A stretch of DNA of 26,957 nucleotides from Gp13-AA77 sp036521995 (GTDB lineage Bacteria; Acidobacteriota; Terriglobia; UBA7540). Under the pieces are notes generated by a model. It did not search any database. It saw only the letters and a list, made by a program, of their open reading frames with translations, and had not been told where the DNA came from. Within the stretch, counting starts at the first letter, position 1. Every line of letters starts with the position of its first letter. Made by a program: the position numbers and the translations under genes. Of the stretch, positions 8,493 through 17,480 are shown piece after piece. The DNA lies in NCBI GenBank assembly GCA_036521995.1, contig DATDGR010000079.1, positions 1 to 26,957 on the forward strand, in the 5' to 3' direction.

Positions 8493-8942
8493 CACACCGT
8501 CGGAGCCATGGGGAAGGTCAGGCGGGGCGCGGAATCGTGTCCAGACTCCAAGCTTAGTATTATCAGATAGATAAAACTAAAAACAATCTTGTCAGGCGGC
8601 CTTGTTCGCCAAGTTTTCTCAGGCGGGTAATACACTTTCCTACACCTTGACAGGCCCCTGTTTTCGTGACATTCTGAACGGCCTCAGAGGGGGGCGGCCG
8701 GAGGTCCACTGAGTTAGGCGATTGCCAGTGCCCCGAATCGATATCAGCGGGGGGCATCGCGGCCCGTTGGCCTCAACAAGGTTCCGCAGACGTCAGCGGC
8801 TGAAGCTCCGCGGAGAGGGGCTAGCGCCTCGGCGGCGCCGAGCAGGTTCACAGGCTGGCACGTTCGTCGGACTATCGTCGCTGCGAGACCGCCGCGGGAC
8901 GCGAGAAGAGCAGGAATGGATCAAAGCTGAAGGAGGGAAGGA
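8493..8942 (+). promoter_or_regulatory. Regulatory gap before the EPS locus, with TCAGGCGG repeats
   Basis: This 450-base gap has no convincing gene. It contains three exact copies of TCAGGCGG at 8518-8525, 8592-8599 and 8619-8626. A related pair, CTTGTCAGGC (8588-8597) and CTTGACAGGC (8646-8655), differs at one base. The latter contains a perfect -35 hexamer TTGACA at 8647-8652, but the -10 at normal spacing is poor (CATTCT, 8670-8675). Another -10-like box, TAATAC at 8628-8633, directly follows the third copy. The EPS promoter probably lies here, with the repeats as regulator sites. A short + strand ORF at 8722-8946 looks non-coding. Confidence 0.45.
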
Positions 8943-9755
8943 ATGATTAGGAAGGTCCTAGCACCAGTAGCTGTGGTCTGGGTGCTGGTAGCTTGCTTGG
9001 CCTCGGCCGCGCAGGATTCAGCGTCATCCCCGACAACGTCCGCCACCGTGGCTTCGGCGTCTAACGCCGCGGCAGCGGCGAGTGAAGCCGTTCCGACAGC
9101 GACAGCCCCTTCAGTATCAAATCCAGCCGAAGGTGAAACGACCCAGGCTGCGCCCATGCTCGAGCGCCGCAACCCCCGCTACCGTATCGAGCTCGGTGAC
9201 GTTATCGGCATCGATTTTCCTTTCACGCCGGAGTACGACGAGAACGTCACCGTCCAGCCGGACGGCTACATCAGTCTGATTACGCTTGGCGATATGCACG
9301 TGGCGGGCATGACCATGCCTGAGGTGACGCAAGCTCTCAGACAGGCTTATTCGAAAATCCTCCACAACCCCATCATTACGGTAGCCCTCAGCAACTTTGA
9401 GCAACCCTACTTCATCGTCGGCGGCGAAGTCGGGAAGCCTGGCAAGTACGATCTGCACGGAGATACAACTCTGTTCCAGGCCGTAGAGATCGCGGGCGGC
9501 TTCACATACACCTCGAAGCATTCCCACGTCTTGTTGTTCCGCCGGGTTTCTGACGACTGGGTGTCGGCGCGGGTTGTGAACGTCAAGAAGATGCTGAAGG
9601 CCGGTGATCTGGCCGAGGACCTGCACCTTGAGCCGGGCGACATGGTCTTTGTGCCCAAAAGCGCCCTGTCCAAGATTCAGCCGTTTCTTCCGTACCTTCT
9701 GCCGTATCAGCTTTTCCGGATCAACTTTAACGCATCATCGACTTATGGGTATTAG
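8943..9755 (+). CDS. Polysaccharide export protein, Wza-like (PES and SLBB domains)
   Basis: A 270-residue outer-membrane export protein. The N-terminal signal sequence has LVAC near residue 18, which could be a lipobox, though ASAAQ just after it also fits signal peptidase I. An Ala/Ser/Thr linker leads to the polysaccharide export (PES) domain at about 77-160 (RYRIELGDVIGIDF, then QPDGYISL). One SLBB domain follows, with FIVGGEVGKPGKYDL and LEPGDMVFVPKS. It is shorter than Wza, with one SLBB instead of two, as in many KpsD/GumB-like proteins. It forms the outer-membrane channel partner of the Wzz-like protein encoded next. SD AGGAGGG at 8931-8937 is 5 bases before the ATG. It is the first gene of the EPS locus. 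Confidence 0.88.
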   Translation: MIRKVLAPVAVVWVLVACLASAAQDSASSPTTSATVASASNAAAAASEAVPTATAPSVSNPAEGETTQAAPMLERRNPRYRIELGDVIGIDFPFTPEYDENVTVQPDGYISLITLGDMHVAGMTMPEVTQALRQAYSKILHNPIITVALSNFEQPYFIVGGEVGKPGKYDLHGDTTLFQAVEIAGGFTYTSKHSHVLLFRRVSDDWVSARVVNVKKMLKAGDLAEDLHLEPGDMVFVPKSALSKIQPFLPYLLPYQLFRINFNASSTYGY

Positions 9756-9799
9756 TCTGCAGACTTGACCGGCCGCCCCCGCGGCTAAGGGAGGCAACA

Positions 9800-11392
9800 A
9801 TGGCAGAGCAGAACGGACAAAATGGCAACGGTCAGAATGGTTCCGGCCCGAACGGTTTTCGGGCGATGCATCAGACGGTTCAGTCGATGACCCGCGACGC
9901 TTTGGCCGTTGCCTTCCGGCATCGCGGTCTGATCCGCAAGGCGTTCTTGTGGACGTTGCTCGGCGGCATTCTGGCGGTCATGGTTTTCGGCATCCAGTAC
10001 GAATCGGACGCGGAGATTGCGGTTCGGCTGTGGACCCGGACGCCGGCAGCGGTCACACCGGATCAGAGCCCGCGGCCGCTGGCGCCCAGCGACAACAGCG
10101 CGACAGAGGAGATGATCAACTCCGAGATCGAGTTGCTGACCTCCGCTGACATCCTGGAGCATGTGGTAGTGACTTGTAACTTGCAGTATGGCGACAAGAA
10201 GTGGTACACGCCCTACAAGCTTAAGGTCTACCGCGCTATTCCGGGCTACTGGGATACGCTGATTCCCAAGGCCGTGTCGAAATTGAATGACGCCCTTGAA
10301 ATCGACGAGGTCAAAAGCTCAAACATGCTGACGATCTCATACAGCGACAAGGATATCGACCAGGCGGCTTGCGTGACGCGGGCGCTCACCAACTTTTACA
10401 TGGCCAAGCACGTGGCGACCTGGCGTCCGGCGAGGATGTTCGACTTCTTCTCCGAGCAGGCCGGCGACTACCGTCGGCGGCTGTATGAGGATGAACAAAA
10501 GCTGCTGGAATTCGCGCGGAGCCAGGACGCGGTCGACGCACCGGTCCAGATGGGCTTGAATGTGAACCAGGAGGCGCAGTTCCTCTCCTCGCTGCGGCAG
10601 ACCGAGGCGCAGATGGCGGGAACTCAGGAGCAGATGCGCGCCAACCAGACACTGGAATCGTCACTGCCGCCGCGCATCGCGACAAACCAGACCGTCTCGG
10701 ACAATTTCCAACTGGTCGCGGATCTCAAGACGACTCTGGTCAATCTGCAAATCCAGCGAACGTCTCTGTTGAACAAGTATGACCCCGACTACCCTCTGGT
10801 CAAAGTAATCGACACTCAGATTGCCCAGGCGCGCCAGGCCATTGCCGATCAGGAAAGCCAGCCGGTTCATGAGAACAATTCCGGTCAGAACCCGGTCTAC
10901 GTTCAGGTGCAGCAGAGCTTGGCGACGAACCAGGCGATGTTGCCGGACCTACAAGCAAAGGCGACCAGCGAAGCCGAGTCGGTGAAGAAGTACCACCAGG
11001 AGGCTCTGGCTTTTGACGCCAAGGCCGTTACGCAGGCTGATTTGCAGCGCGAGATCGGAGCCATGCAGGGCAATTACCTGCTCTATCTCACGAAGCGTGA
11101 AGAAGCCCGGATCGAGGACATGCTGGATGCTCGCCGGGTGGATAATGTGATTCTCATCAAGCAACCCACGATCCCGGTGGTCGCGAGCTTTAGCCCCCCG
11201 CTACTGGTGCTGCTCGCCGTCGTCCTTGCCGCCATTATTTCGGTGGCCCTGGCTTTTGTGGTTGACTTCCTCGATCCCTCGTTCCGGACACCGGATGAGG
11301 TGCAGGAGTTTCTGAACGTGCCGGTGTTCGCGTCGATCCCCGAAAACGGCCAGGAGGCCGCGGTTGGGGCGGTTTCGAAGAACGGGCACTAA
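9800..11392 (+). CDS. Chain-length determinant / polysaccharide co-polymerase (Wzz/GumC-like)
   Basis: An inner-membrane protein of 530 residues. A first membrane helix lies at about 50-65, a large periplasmic part rich in coiled-coil segments (about 220-450) follows, and a second helix lies at about 465-490, preceded by Pro residues (QPTIPV, then FSPP) as in Wzz proteins. The tail ends in DPSFRTPDEVQEFLNVPVFA, the usual junction to a BY-kinase domain, but no kinase is fused. The separate CpsD-like gene at 12536 would be the partner. The N-terminus has a short Asn/Gly-rich tract. It sets chain length and links polymerisation to export. SD GGGAGG lies before the ATG, and the gene follows the Wza-like gene by 44 bases. 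Confidence 0.87.
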   Translation: MAEQNGQNGNGQNGSGPNGFRAMHQTVQSMTRDALAVAFRHRGLIRKAFLWTLLGGILAVMVFGIQYESDAEIAVRLWTRTPAAVTPDQSPRPLAPSDNSATEEMINSEIELLTSADILEHVVVTCNLQYGDKKWYTPYKLKVYRAIPGYWDTLIPKAVSKLNDALEIDEVKSSNMLTISYSDKDIDQAACVTRALTNFYMAKHVATWRPARMFDFFSEQAGDYRRRLYEDEQKLLEFARSQDAVDAPVQMGLNVNQEAQFLSSLRQTEAQMAGTQEQMRANQTLESSLPPRIATNQTVSDNFQLVADLKTTLVNLQIQRTSLLNKYDPDYPLVKVIDTQIAQARQAIADQESQPVHENNSGQNPVYVQVQQSLATNQAMLPDLQAKATSEAESVKKYHQEALAFDAKAVTQADLQREIGAMQGNYLLYLTKREEARIEDMLDARRVDNVILIKQPTIPVVASFSPPLLVLLAVVLAAIISVALAFVVDFLDPSFRTPDEVQEFLNVPVFASIPENGQEAAVGAVSKNGH

Positions 11393-11400
11393 GGGTTGGC

Positions 11401-12474
11401 ATGCTGCTCGATCACTATGGGCTGCGCGAACAACCTTTTGGTGTGACGCCCAACCCCCGTTATCTATACCTCAGTCCCAGCCATCGCGAGGCACTGGCCT
11501 CCCTGGTTTACGGGATTGAATCGGGCCGGGGGTTCCTCGCCCTGATTGCTGCTCCGGGCATGGGTAAGACAACCCTCTTGTTCCAGTTTCTGGAGCGGCT
11601 GGGGAGCCGGGCGCGCACGGTCTTTCTTTTTCAGGCGCAGAGCGGCGCGCGAGGTTTCCTGCGCAGCATGATGGCTGACCTCGGAATAAGCGCCGAAGAG
11701 GATGGGGTCGCTTTGCAGACCCGCCTCAACCAGATTCTGCTTCAGGAACTCCAAGCGGGGAGAAAGTTTGTCCTGGTGGTTGATGAGGCGCAGAATCTTG
11801 ATGACGCGTCCCTCGAGTTCGTTCGGATGCTTTCGAACTTTGAAACGCCGCGGGACAAACTCATTCACATTGTGCTGGCAGGTCAGACTGAACTGGCGCA
11901 AAAGCTGGCGCGTCCTTCCATGATACAGCTGCGCCAGCGGATTTCGATGTTGATTCGCCTGCACCCGCTGGGCCCAGCGGAAATTGCGGAATACATCGAT
12001 CATCGCCTGCGCGTGGCGGGTTACTCAGGATCCGCCGTGTTCAGCGCCGCAGCGGTTAGCGCGATCGCCTCGCTGAGCGGCGGAATTCCCCGAAATATTA
12101 ACAATATTTGCTTCAATGCCTTGTCGCTCGGCTATGCGGGCGGCCAAAGGAAGATTGAATCCGCCATTGTGCGTGAGGTAGCCGCGGATTTGGATCTCAG
12201 TACCTTTTCGATGGAGAACGCCGGAGTTTTGAGCTCACTTCAAGCGGCCGAACCCGCCGAGGATACCGGTGTCCGTCGGAGTCGAAACGATTCGACTCGT
12301 GCCGAAGGCTGGGCGGTTCTCCTCGACCGCATTCTGTCGCCTGGACGGGAGTCTGGCCCCCGTGCAGGAGCAGCATCTGGTCTCGGGGTGAAAGAGTCCT
12401 GGGGGCAAGGCTCGAGGTGGAAAGAGACAGTGGAATCTTTGGCCGGCCGGTTGCGTGACAGGATGGTGCATTAG
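11401..12474 (+). CDS. ExeA/GspA-like AAA+ ATPase of EPS locus
   Basis: A 357-residue cytoplasmic ATPase. The start, with YGLREQPFGVTPNPRYLYLSP, is the family's hallmark. The P-loop is A51-PGMGKTT58 and Walker B is VLVVDEAQ with D128 and E129. A sensor-like segment LAGQTEL and an AAA lid (about 195-265) follow. The last 90 residues are low-complexity and poorly conserved. Relatives energise type II secretion (ExeA) or occur in EPS loci, often linked to XrtA/PEP-CTERM systems, between the Wzz and CpsD genes. No exosortase is present in this window. The ATG is 8 bases after the Wzz-like gene, so co-transcription is near certain. The exact role in EPS export is unknown. Confidence 0.85.
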   Translation: MLLDHYGLREQPFGVTPNPRYLYLSPSHREALASLVYGIESGRGFLALIAAPGMGKTTLLFQFLERLGSRARTVFLFQAQSGARGFLRSMMADLGISAEEDGVALQTRLNQILLQELQAGRKFVLVVDEAQNLDDASLEFVRMLSNFETPRDKLIHIVLAGQTELAQKLARPSMIQLRQRISMLIRLHPLGPAEIAEYIDHRLRVAGYSGSAVFSAAAVSAIASLSGGIPRNINNICFNALSLGYAGGQRKIESAIVREVAADLDLSTFSMENAGVLSSLQAAEPAEDTGVRRSRNDSTRAEGWAVLLDRILSPGRESGPRAGAASGLGVKESWGQGSRWKETVESLAGRLRDRMVH

Positions 12475-12535
12475 ATTTAACGTTACCGCAAAATAAGGCC
12501 GATATCATCTTGCATGATCAGGTGGAGGAACCAGC

Positions 12536-13270
12536 TTGAGTAAAAACTTTGAACTCCTGCAACGGGCGCAGAAGGAGCAGGAACTGAGCCGCCCCCGGAC
12601 GGTAGGTGGTGGCGGTATCCTAGCCTCGAGATCGACAGAATTCAGCGCCGAGGAGGCGGTCAGGCTAGTCCAAAGGCTTTTCCTGGTGCCGGGTCCCGAG
12701 GCGCCGCGCGTAGTGCTTTTTTCCGGAGTCAACCCCGGCGATGGATGCAGCACGGTTTGCGCCCGTGTGGCGGAGACGTTGGCCAGTGAAGTGGGCGTAT
12801 CCGGAACCTTCTGCGTGGTGGATGCTAATCTTCGTGCGCCCTCACTGCACGAGTACTTTGGTCTTGAGAACGACACCGGTTTAGTGGACGCCCTCTCCCA
12901 GCCCGGTCCCGTCCGGGATTTTGCCCAACAGGTGGACGGCGGCAGGCTCTGGGTGCTGACCTCGGGTCCGGCGGCCTCCAATGTTCATGGCCTGCTGGCC
13001 TCGGAAGCTCTGCGTATACGGGTGGCGGAACTACGCTCCGAATTCGACAACGTCCTGATCGATTCACCCGCGGTGAACCTCTATGCAGACGCGTGTGGAA
13101 TTGGAAAGGTATCCGACGGCATGATTCTGGTATTGCAATCGAACGCCACCAGGCGTGAGGCGGCGCGAAAAGCCAAAGAGATGATCGAGATCGCGCAGAT
13201 TCGATTGCTGGGGGCCGTTCTCAACAAGCGCAAGTTTCCGGTTCCGGCCGGGATCTACGGGAAGCTTTAG
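12536..13270 (+). CDS. CpsD/CapB-like protein with degenerate P-loop (probable pseudo BY-kinase)
   Basis: A 244-residue protein of the bacterial tyrosine kinase (BY-kinase) and MinD/ParA fold. It starts at a TTG preceded by GGAGGAA; an in-frame stop at 12515-12517 leaves no other good upstream start. The Walker A position reads NPGDGCST with Cys71 where the catalytic lysine of PGxGKST is expected. Walker A' is VVDANLRAPSLHEYFG, weaker than the usual DADLRRP. Walker B is VLIDSPAVNLYADA. The C-terminal tail has a single Tyr (GIYGKL), not the tyrosine cluster of Wzc or CapB. It could still partner the Wzz-like protein as a structural subunit, but ATP hydrolysis and autophosphorylation are doubtful. 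The fold is certain; lack of activity is inferred. Confidence 0.82.
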   Translation: MSKNFELLQRAQKEQELSRPRTVGGGGILASRSTEFSAEEAVRLVQRLFLVPGPEAPRVVLFSGVNPGDGCSTVCARVAETLASEVGVSGTFCVVDANLRAPSLHEYFGLENDTGLVDALSQPGPVRDFAQQVDGGRLWVLTSGPAASNVHGLLASEALRIRVAELRSEFDNVLIDSPAVNLYADACGIGKVSDGMILVLQSNATRREAARKAKEMIEIAQIRLLGAVLNKRKFPVPAGIYGKL

Positions 13271-13450
13271 AAGGGGGGCGAGAAGAACACTCGCCTGCAC
13301 GGGGCGACCGCAAGAGGGGAGGCCGCCTGTCTGTTTCCGGTAAGGGAAATCTCAGGAAGCCCTGACTTCTTTCACTGAAGATACTCGTTTCACGCTAGCG
13401 CCTACTTGTGCGTCAGAGTAGTCGCTTCGGAGCCGAGGGAGGATTGAAGA

Positions 13451-14893
13451 ATGCCTGCAGCGCGTTGGGGGAAAACGAAGGCGAGCCAGGGTGAGCCCAT
13501 CACGGTGCTGGGCATGGGTCACGTGGGGCTGCCCACCGCGCTCGGCCTGGCGGAACTGGGATGGAGAGTTTTCGGGGTGGACGACGCCGCGGCAAAGATT
13601 GAGCAACTGAAGGCCGGGCAAGCGACCTTTTACGAGCCGGAGATGCAGGATCTGCTGACCAAACATCTGGCGAGCGGGAAATTCCAACCGACTCAAGACG
13701 CCGACTCTGCCGTGGCGGCCTCCACCGTGATCTTCGTCTGCGTGGGAACGCCGCAGCGGGAGGATGGCGCCGCGGACCTCAGCCAGATCGAGGCCGTGGC
13801 CCGAACCATCGCGCGCAACTTGAATGGGTACAAACTTGTGGTGGAAAAAAGCACAGTGCCTGCCTCCACCTCCGAGCGTATGAAGGTCACGATCGCACGC
13901 TACGCACGTCTCGAGCCCGCTTCCGCCAGCAAGAATGGACGGGGCAGCGGCCACGGGCGCCCCAGCGCCGCTCCGCAACGCTTTGACGTGGCCTCCAATC
14001 CCGAGTTCCTGCAGGAAGGCAAGGCGATTCAGAATTTCTTTCACCCTGACCGCATTGTCGTCGGCGTCGAATCGGACCAGGCCCGCGGGCTACTGGAGGA
14101 AATCTACCGGCCGTTGAAGTGTCCGATTGTCGTGACAGACCTGGCGACTGCGGAGCTGATCAAGCACGCCGCCAACGCCTTCCTGTCGACCAAGATCTCC
14201 TTCATCAACATGATTTCGGACATCTGCGAGGCAGTTGGTGCTGACGTTCAGAGTGTGGCGCAGGGCATCGGCCTCGACCCGCGCATCGGACCGCAGTTCC
14301 TGAACGCGGGCATCGGCTTTGGCGGCTATTGCTTCCCGAAGGACTTGCGGGCCTTGATCTACCTCGCCCAGGAACACGGTGTTCCTTGCGAAATCCTGAG
14401 CGCGGTTGAAGAGGTGAACCTTCGCCGAGTCGAAGTTTTTCTGGACAAGCTTCGCCATGCCCTTTGGGTCCTCCAGGGGAAGACGATCGCGGTCCTGGGC
14501 CTGGCCTTCAAGCCGCTTACCGACGACATCCGGGAGGCGCCAGGCATTCGCGTGATCGAGAAACTGCTTAAGCAGGGCGCTCAGCTCCGCTTGTATGATC
14601 CGGAGGCTATGCCCAACACCCGGCAGGTGTTTCCGGAAACTCCCGGGCGGGTGGACTATTGCCGCTCGGCCTACGAAGCCGCGCGCGGCGCCCACGCGGT
14701 TCTGGTAGTGACGGAATGGGACGAATTCTGCAAACTGGATTGGACCAAGTTGCGGAAAGCCATGGAGGTGCCCGTCCTTGTGGACGGCCGAAACCTTCTT
14801 GATCCCGCCGCCATGCAGGCTGCGGGCTTTGAATACTTCTCCATGGGTCGTGATCCCCAGCAGCCCGTGAGCCTGGCCGCAAGAACAAGATAG
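13451..14893 (+). CDS. ugd: UDP-glucose 6-dehydrogenase
   Basis: A 480-residue cytoplasmic enzyme oxidising UDP-glucose twice with NAD+ to UDP-glucuronate. The N-terminal Rossmann motif is LGMGHVGLPTALGLAE, followed by FVCVGTPQ and VEKSTVP. The catalytic Cys294 lies in GFGGYCFPKD. The C-terminal domain begins VLGLAFKPLTDDIREAP. Residues about 155-177 (Ala/Ser/Gly/Arg-rich) are an insert not normal for the family. A good SD, GGGAGGA, lies 7 bases before the ATG. The next gene encodes UDP-xylose synthase, so the pair makes UDP-GlcA and UDP-Xyl for the polysaccharide. UDP-ManNAc dehydrogenase is an alternative, but the adjacent decarboxylase favours UDP-glucose. Confidence 0.86.
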   Translation: MPAARWGKTKASQGEPITVLGMGHVGLPTALGLAELGWRVFGVDDAAAKIEQLKAGQATFYEPEMQDLLTKHLASGKFQPTQDADSAVAASTVIFVCVGTPQREDGAADLSQIEAVARTIARNLNGYKLVVEKSTVPASTSERMKVTIARYARLEPASASKNGRGSGHGRPSAAPQRFDVASNPEFLQEGKAIQNFFHPDRIVVGVESDQARGLLEEIYRPLKCPIVVTDLATAELIKHAANAFLSTKISFINMISDICEAVGADVQSVAQGIGLDPRIGPQFLNAGIGFGGYCFPKDLRALIYLAQEHGVPCEILSAVEEVNLRRVEVFLDKLRHALWVLQGKTIAVLGLAFKPLTDDIREAPGIRVIEKLLKQGAQLRLYDPEAMPNTRQVFPETPGRVDYCRSAYEAARGAHAVLVVTEWDEFCKLDWTKLRKAMEVPVLVDGRNLLDPAAMQAAGFEYFSMGRDPQQPVSLAARTR

Positions 14894-14944
14894 GCGCACG
14901 GCCAGTTCTGGGAGCGTCGCCGGCAAGACGCGAGGTGCTACGAA

Positions 14945-16021
14945 ATGCAGGACCGACACTTAGGAGGAGACAGACCGCTGCGAAGTCTTGTGACCGGGGG
15001 CGCGGGATTTGTGGGATCGCACCTGTGCGAGAGGCTGATCGCGGAGGGGCATGAGGTCATCGGCATCGATAACCTGCTGACCGGCCGGGAGGAAAATCTC
15101 GCAGCGGTTGCCGATCATCCCCGTTTTGTTTTCGTTAGGCACGACGTCACCCATCCGATCGATCTCCCCCAGCTTCTCAGACAGGCGGGTGAGCGCTTCA
15201 CATCCGGGTGTCACCTGGACTACATTCTGCACCTGGCGTCGCCCGCCAGCCCTAAGGACTATGCACGCCATCCCATTCACACGATGAAGGTCGGGGGCCT
15301 CGGAACCTACCACGCGCTTGGTCTGGCTAAAGCTTGCGATAGCGTTTTCCTGCTGGCTTCAACGTCGGAAGTGTACGGCGATCCAGAGGTGAATCCGCAG
15401 CCCGAGACTTACTGGGGTCACGTCAATCCCATCGGGCCGCGGAGTTGTTACGACGAAGCGAAGCGCTTCGCCGAAGCGATCACGATGGCTTACCACCGTC
15501 AGAACGGCGTTCAGGTGCGTCTGGCCCGGATTTTCAACACTTACGGCGAGCGCATGCGCCTCAATGACGGGCGGGTATTGCCGAATTTCATCCCCCAGGC
15601 GCTTCAAGGCCAGCCGCTTACGGTTTATGGTGACGGCACCCAGACGCGAAGCTGTTGTTATGTCAGCGATCTGGTGGATGGTCTCTACCGGCTTCTGGTT
15701 TCCGACCAGACCGGCCCGGTCAACCTTGGTAACCCCGAGGAAGTATCGATGCTGGATCTGGCACGCAAGGTCATTGAGCAGACGGGCAGCTCGAGCGCGA
15801 TCGCTTTTCAGCCCTTGCCGGTGGATGACCCCACGCGGCGGCGCCCGGACATTTCAAAGGCCGTGACGCTGCTCGGCTGGCAACCCAAAGTGGGTCTGGC
15901 CGAAGGTCTCGCAAAAGCCATCGCTTATTTCAAGGCCGAGCTGCGAGAGACCGCCGTTGTTTCCGGCGGCGTGACCGGCCCCGACGCGCACCGGCAGGAA
16001 CCTGGGGAGGCAAGAGCCTAA
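14945..16021 (+). CDS. UDP-glucuronate decarboxylase (UDP-xylose synthase)
   Basis: An extended short-chain dehydrogenase of 358 residues that converts UDP-glucuronate to UDP-xylose. The NAD motif is TGGAGFVGSHL. The catalytic pair is Y169 and K173 in GPRSCYDEAKR, and the preceding YWGHVNPIGPRSCYDE run is the UXS signature, shared with few other epimerases. FNTYGERM and LTVYGDGTQTRS are also UXS-like. The C-terminal 20-25 residues are extra and charged. It follows ugd by 51 bases, which supports the substrate. No transmembrane segment is seen, so it is cytosolic, unlike animal UXS. Confidence 0.87.
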   Translation: MQDRHLGGDRPLRSLVTGGAGFVGSHLCERLIAEGHEVIGIDNLLTGREENLAAVADHPRFVFVRHDVTHPIDLPQLLRQAGERFTSGCHLDYILHLASPASPKDYARHPIHTMKVGGLGTYHALGLAKACDSVFLLASTSEVYGDPEVNPQPETYWGHVNPIGPRSCYDEAKRFAEAITMAYHRQNGVQVRLARIFNTYGERMRLNDGRVLPNFIPQALQGQPLTVYGDGTQTRSCCYVSDLVDGLYRLLVSDQTGPVNLGNPEEVSMLDLARKVIEQTGSSSAIAFQPLPVDDPTRRRPDISKAVTLLGWQPKVGLAEGLAKAIAYFKAELRETAVVSGGVTGPDAHRQEPGEARA

Positions 16022-16037
16022 AACGGGGTTCTTGGGT

Positions 16038-17480
16038 ATGATCAGTAATCATCGGCGCCAGGCTCTTTTGGCGGCATTCAAACTGGGCGACGTTGTTCTG
16101 TTGGTTCTCGCCTTCGCGCTGGCCACCGTGCCGGTCCTCTACGAGGCTGAAGCGGCATCCCTCGCCCAGTTCCTTGAGATGCGCATCCGGATCAACGATT
16201 TCCTGATCTTCATAAGCCTGCTCGTTGTCTGGCACATCACCTTTACTTCCTTCGGCCTTTACCACTCTCACCGTCTCGGACGCCGGCGCGCTGAAATCAT
16301 CGGCGTCGTCAAGGCTATGACCGTCGCGACGCTGATCGTCCTGGTGGCGGCGCTGTCTTTCAAGATCAGCATGGTGACGCCGGTCTTCCTTGTCGTGTTC
16401 TGGGCCGTCGGCACAGCACTGGTGGTGATCAGCCGGCTGACCCTGCGCTGCCTGCTCAAGCAAGTCCGGGTCCGAGGCCGGAACCTGAGATTGGTGCTCA
16501 TCGTGGGAACCAACCCCCGCGCTTTGGAACTCGCTCGCAAAATCGAGGCCACGCCGGAGCTAGGCTACCGGATTATTGGGTTTGTCGACGAGGACTGGCC
16601 AGGGCTGGAGGACTTCGGCCACTCAGGCTATCGCTTGGCTTGCAGCCTGGATGACTTCCCAAGCTTCCTCCGTCACAGTGTGGTGGACGAAGTGGTGATG
16701 GGCTTGCCAGTACGATCCTACTATTTCCACGCTTCCCGGATTGCCGCCCTCTGCGAAGAGCAGGGCATCCCCATGCGATTCCCTTCCGGCCTCTTCAATC
16801 TGAAGATGGCGCAGTCGAAGGCGGAGGAGTTTGAGGGAGATTCACTGATCACCCTGTATCGTGGAACCACCGACGGCTGGCCTATGATGATGAAGCGGCT
16901 GATCGACTTCACGGTTTCCGGTGCGGCGCTGATCTTCCTGGCGCCTCTGTTCACGGTGGTGGCCATCCTCATTAAGCTCAATTCTTCGGGACCGGTCTTC
17001 TTTATTCAAAAGCGGATAGGGCTCAGCAAGCGGCAGTTCTCTCTATTTAAGTTCCGAACCATGGTTCCGGATGCGGAGGCCAAGCTCCGGGAGATTGAAC
17101 ACCTCAACGAGGTCACCGGGCCGGTCTTCAAGATCAAGCACGACCCTCGCATCACGCCCATCGGCGAGTTTTTGAGGAAGACCAGCATTGACGAGCTTCC
17201 GCAGCTCATCAACGTGTTTAGGGGGGAAATGAGCCTGGTGGGTCCGCGCCCGTTGCCGGTTCGCGATTACGAGGGGTTCGATCAAGACTGGCAACGCCGG
17301 CGCTTCAGCGTGCGCCCGGGGATTACTTGCCTCTGGCAGGTAGGTGGCCGGAGCTCCATTCCGTTTGAGAAGTGGATGGAGCTTGATATGGAGTACATCG
17401 ACAAGTGGTCCCTCTGGCTCGATCTGAAGATCCTGGCGCAAACCATTCCGGCCGTGCTGCGCGGTTCGGGCGCTGCCTAG
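16038..17480 (+). CDS. Undecaprenyl-phosphate sugar-1-phosphate transferase (WcaJ/GumD-like)
   Basis: The initiating enzyme, which places the first sugar-1-phosphate on undecaprenyl phosphate in the inner membrane. It has 480 residues from ATG 16038; a TTG two codons earlier is also possible. About four N-terminal helices precede a nucleotide-binding-like middle domain (LVLIVGTNPRALELAR). A fifth hydrophobic segment (about 285-310) then leads into the bacterial sugar transferase domain with KRIGLSKRQFSLFKFRTM, TSIDELPQLINVFRGEMS, VGPRPLP and RPGITCLWQV. The full-length layout is typical of glucose- or galactose-phosphate transferases. The donor sugar is not determinable from sequence alone. 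It follows the UXS gene by 16 bases. Confidence 0.87.
   Translation: MISNHRRQALLAAFKLGDVVLLVLAFALATVPVLYEAEAASLAQFLEMRIRINDFLIFISLLVVWHITFTSFGLYHSHRLGRRRAEIIGVVKAMTVATLIVLVAALSFKISMVTPVFLVVFWAVGTALVVISRLTLRCLLKQVRVRGRNLRLVLIVGTNPRALELARKIEATPELGYRIIGFVDEDWPGLEDFGHSGYRLACSLDDFPSFLRHSVVDEVVMGLPVRSYYFHASRIAALCEEQGIPMRFPSGLFNLKMAQSKAEEFEGDSLITLYRGTTDGWPMMMKRLIDFTVSGAALIFLAPLFTVVAILIKLNSSGPVFFIQKRIGLSKRQFSLFKFRTMVPDAEAKLREIEHLNEVTGPVFKIKHDPRITPIGEFLRKTSIDELPQLINVFRGEMSLVGPRPLPVRDYEGFDQDWQRRRFSVRPGITCLWQVGGRSSIPFEKWMELDMEYIDKWSLWLDLKILAQTIPAVLRGSGAA

Noticed and set aside
7286..8557. A 423-codon frame on the + strand overlapping the MFS transporter gene almost completely
   Set aside because: It reads as Arg/Pro/Gly/Ser-rich sequence with no domain. 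The MFS frame has clear membrane helices and motif A. Long shadow frames are usual in GC-rich DNA.
8722..8946. A 74-codon + strand ORF before the export protein gene
   Set aside because: Arg/Gly-rich, no motif, and it ends overlapping the strong SD and start of the export gene. Better explained as leader DNA.
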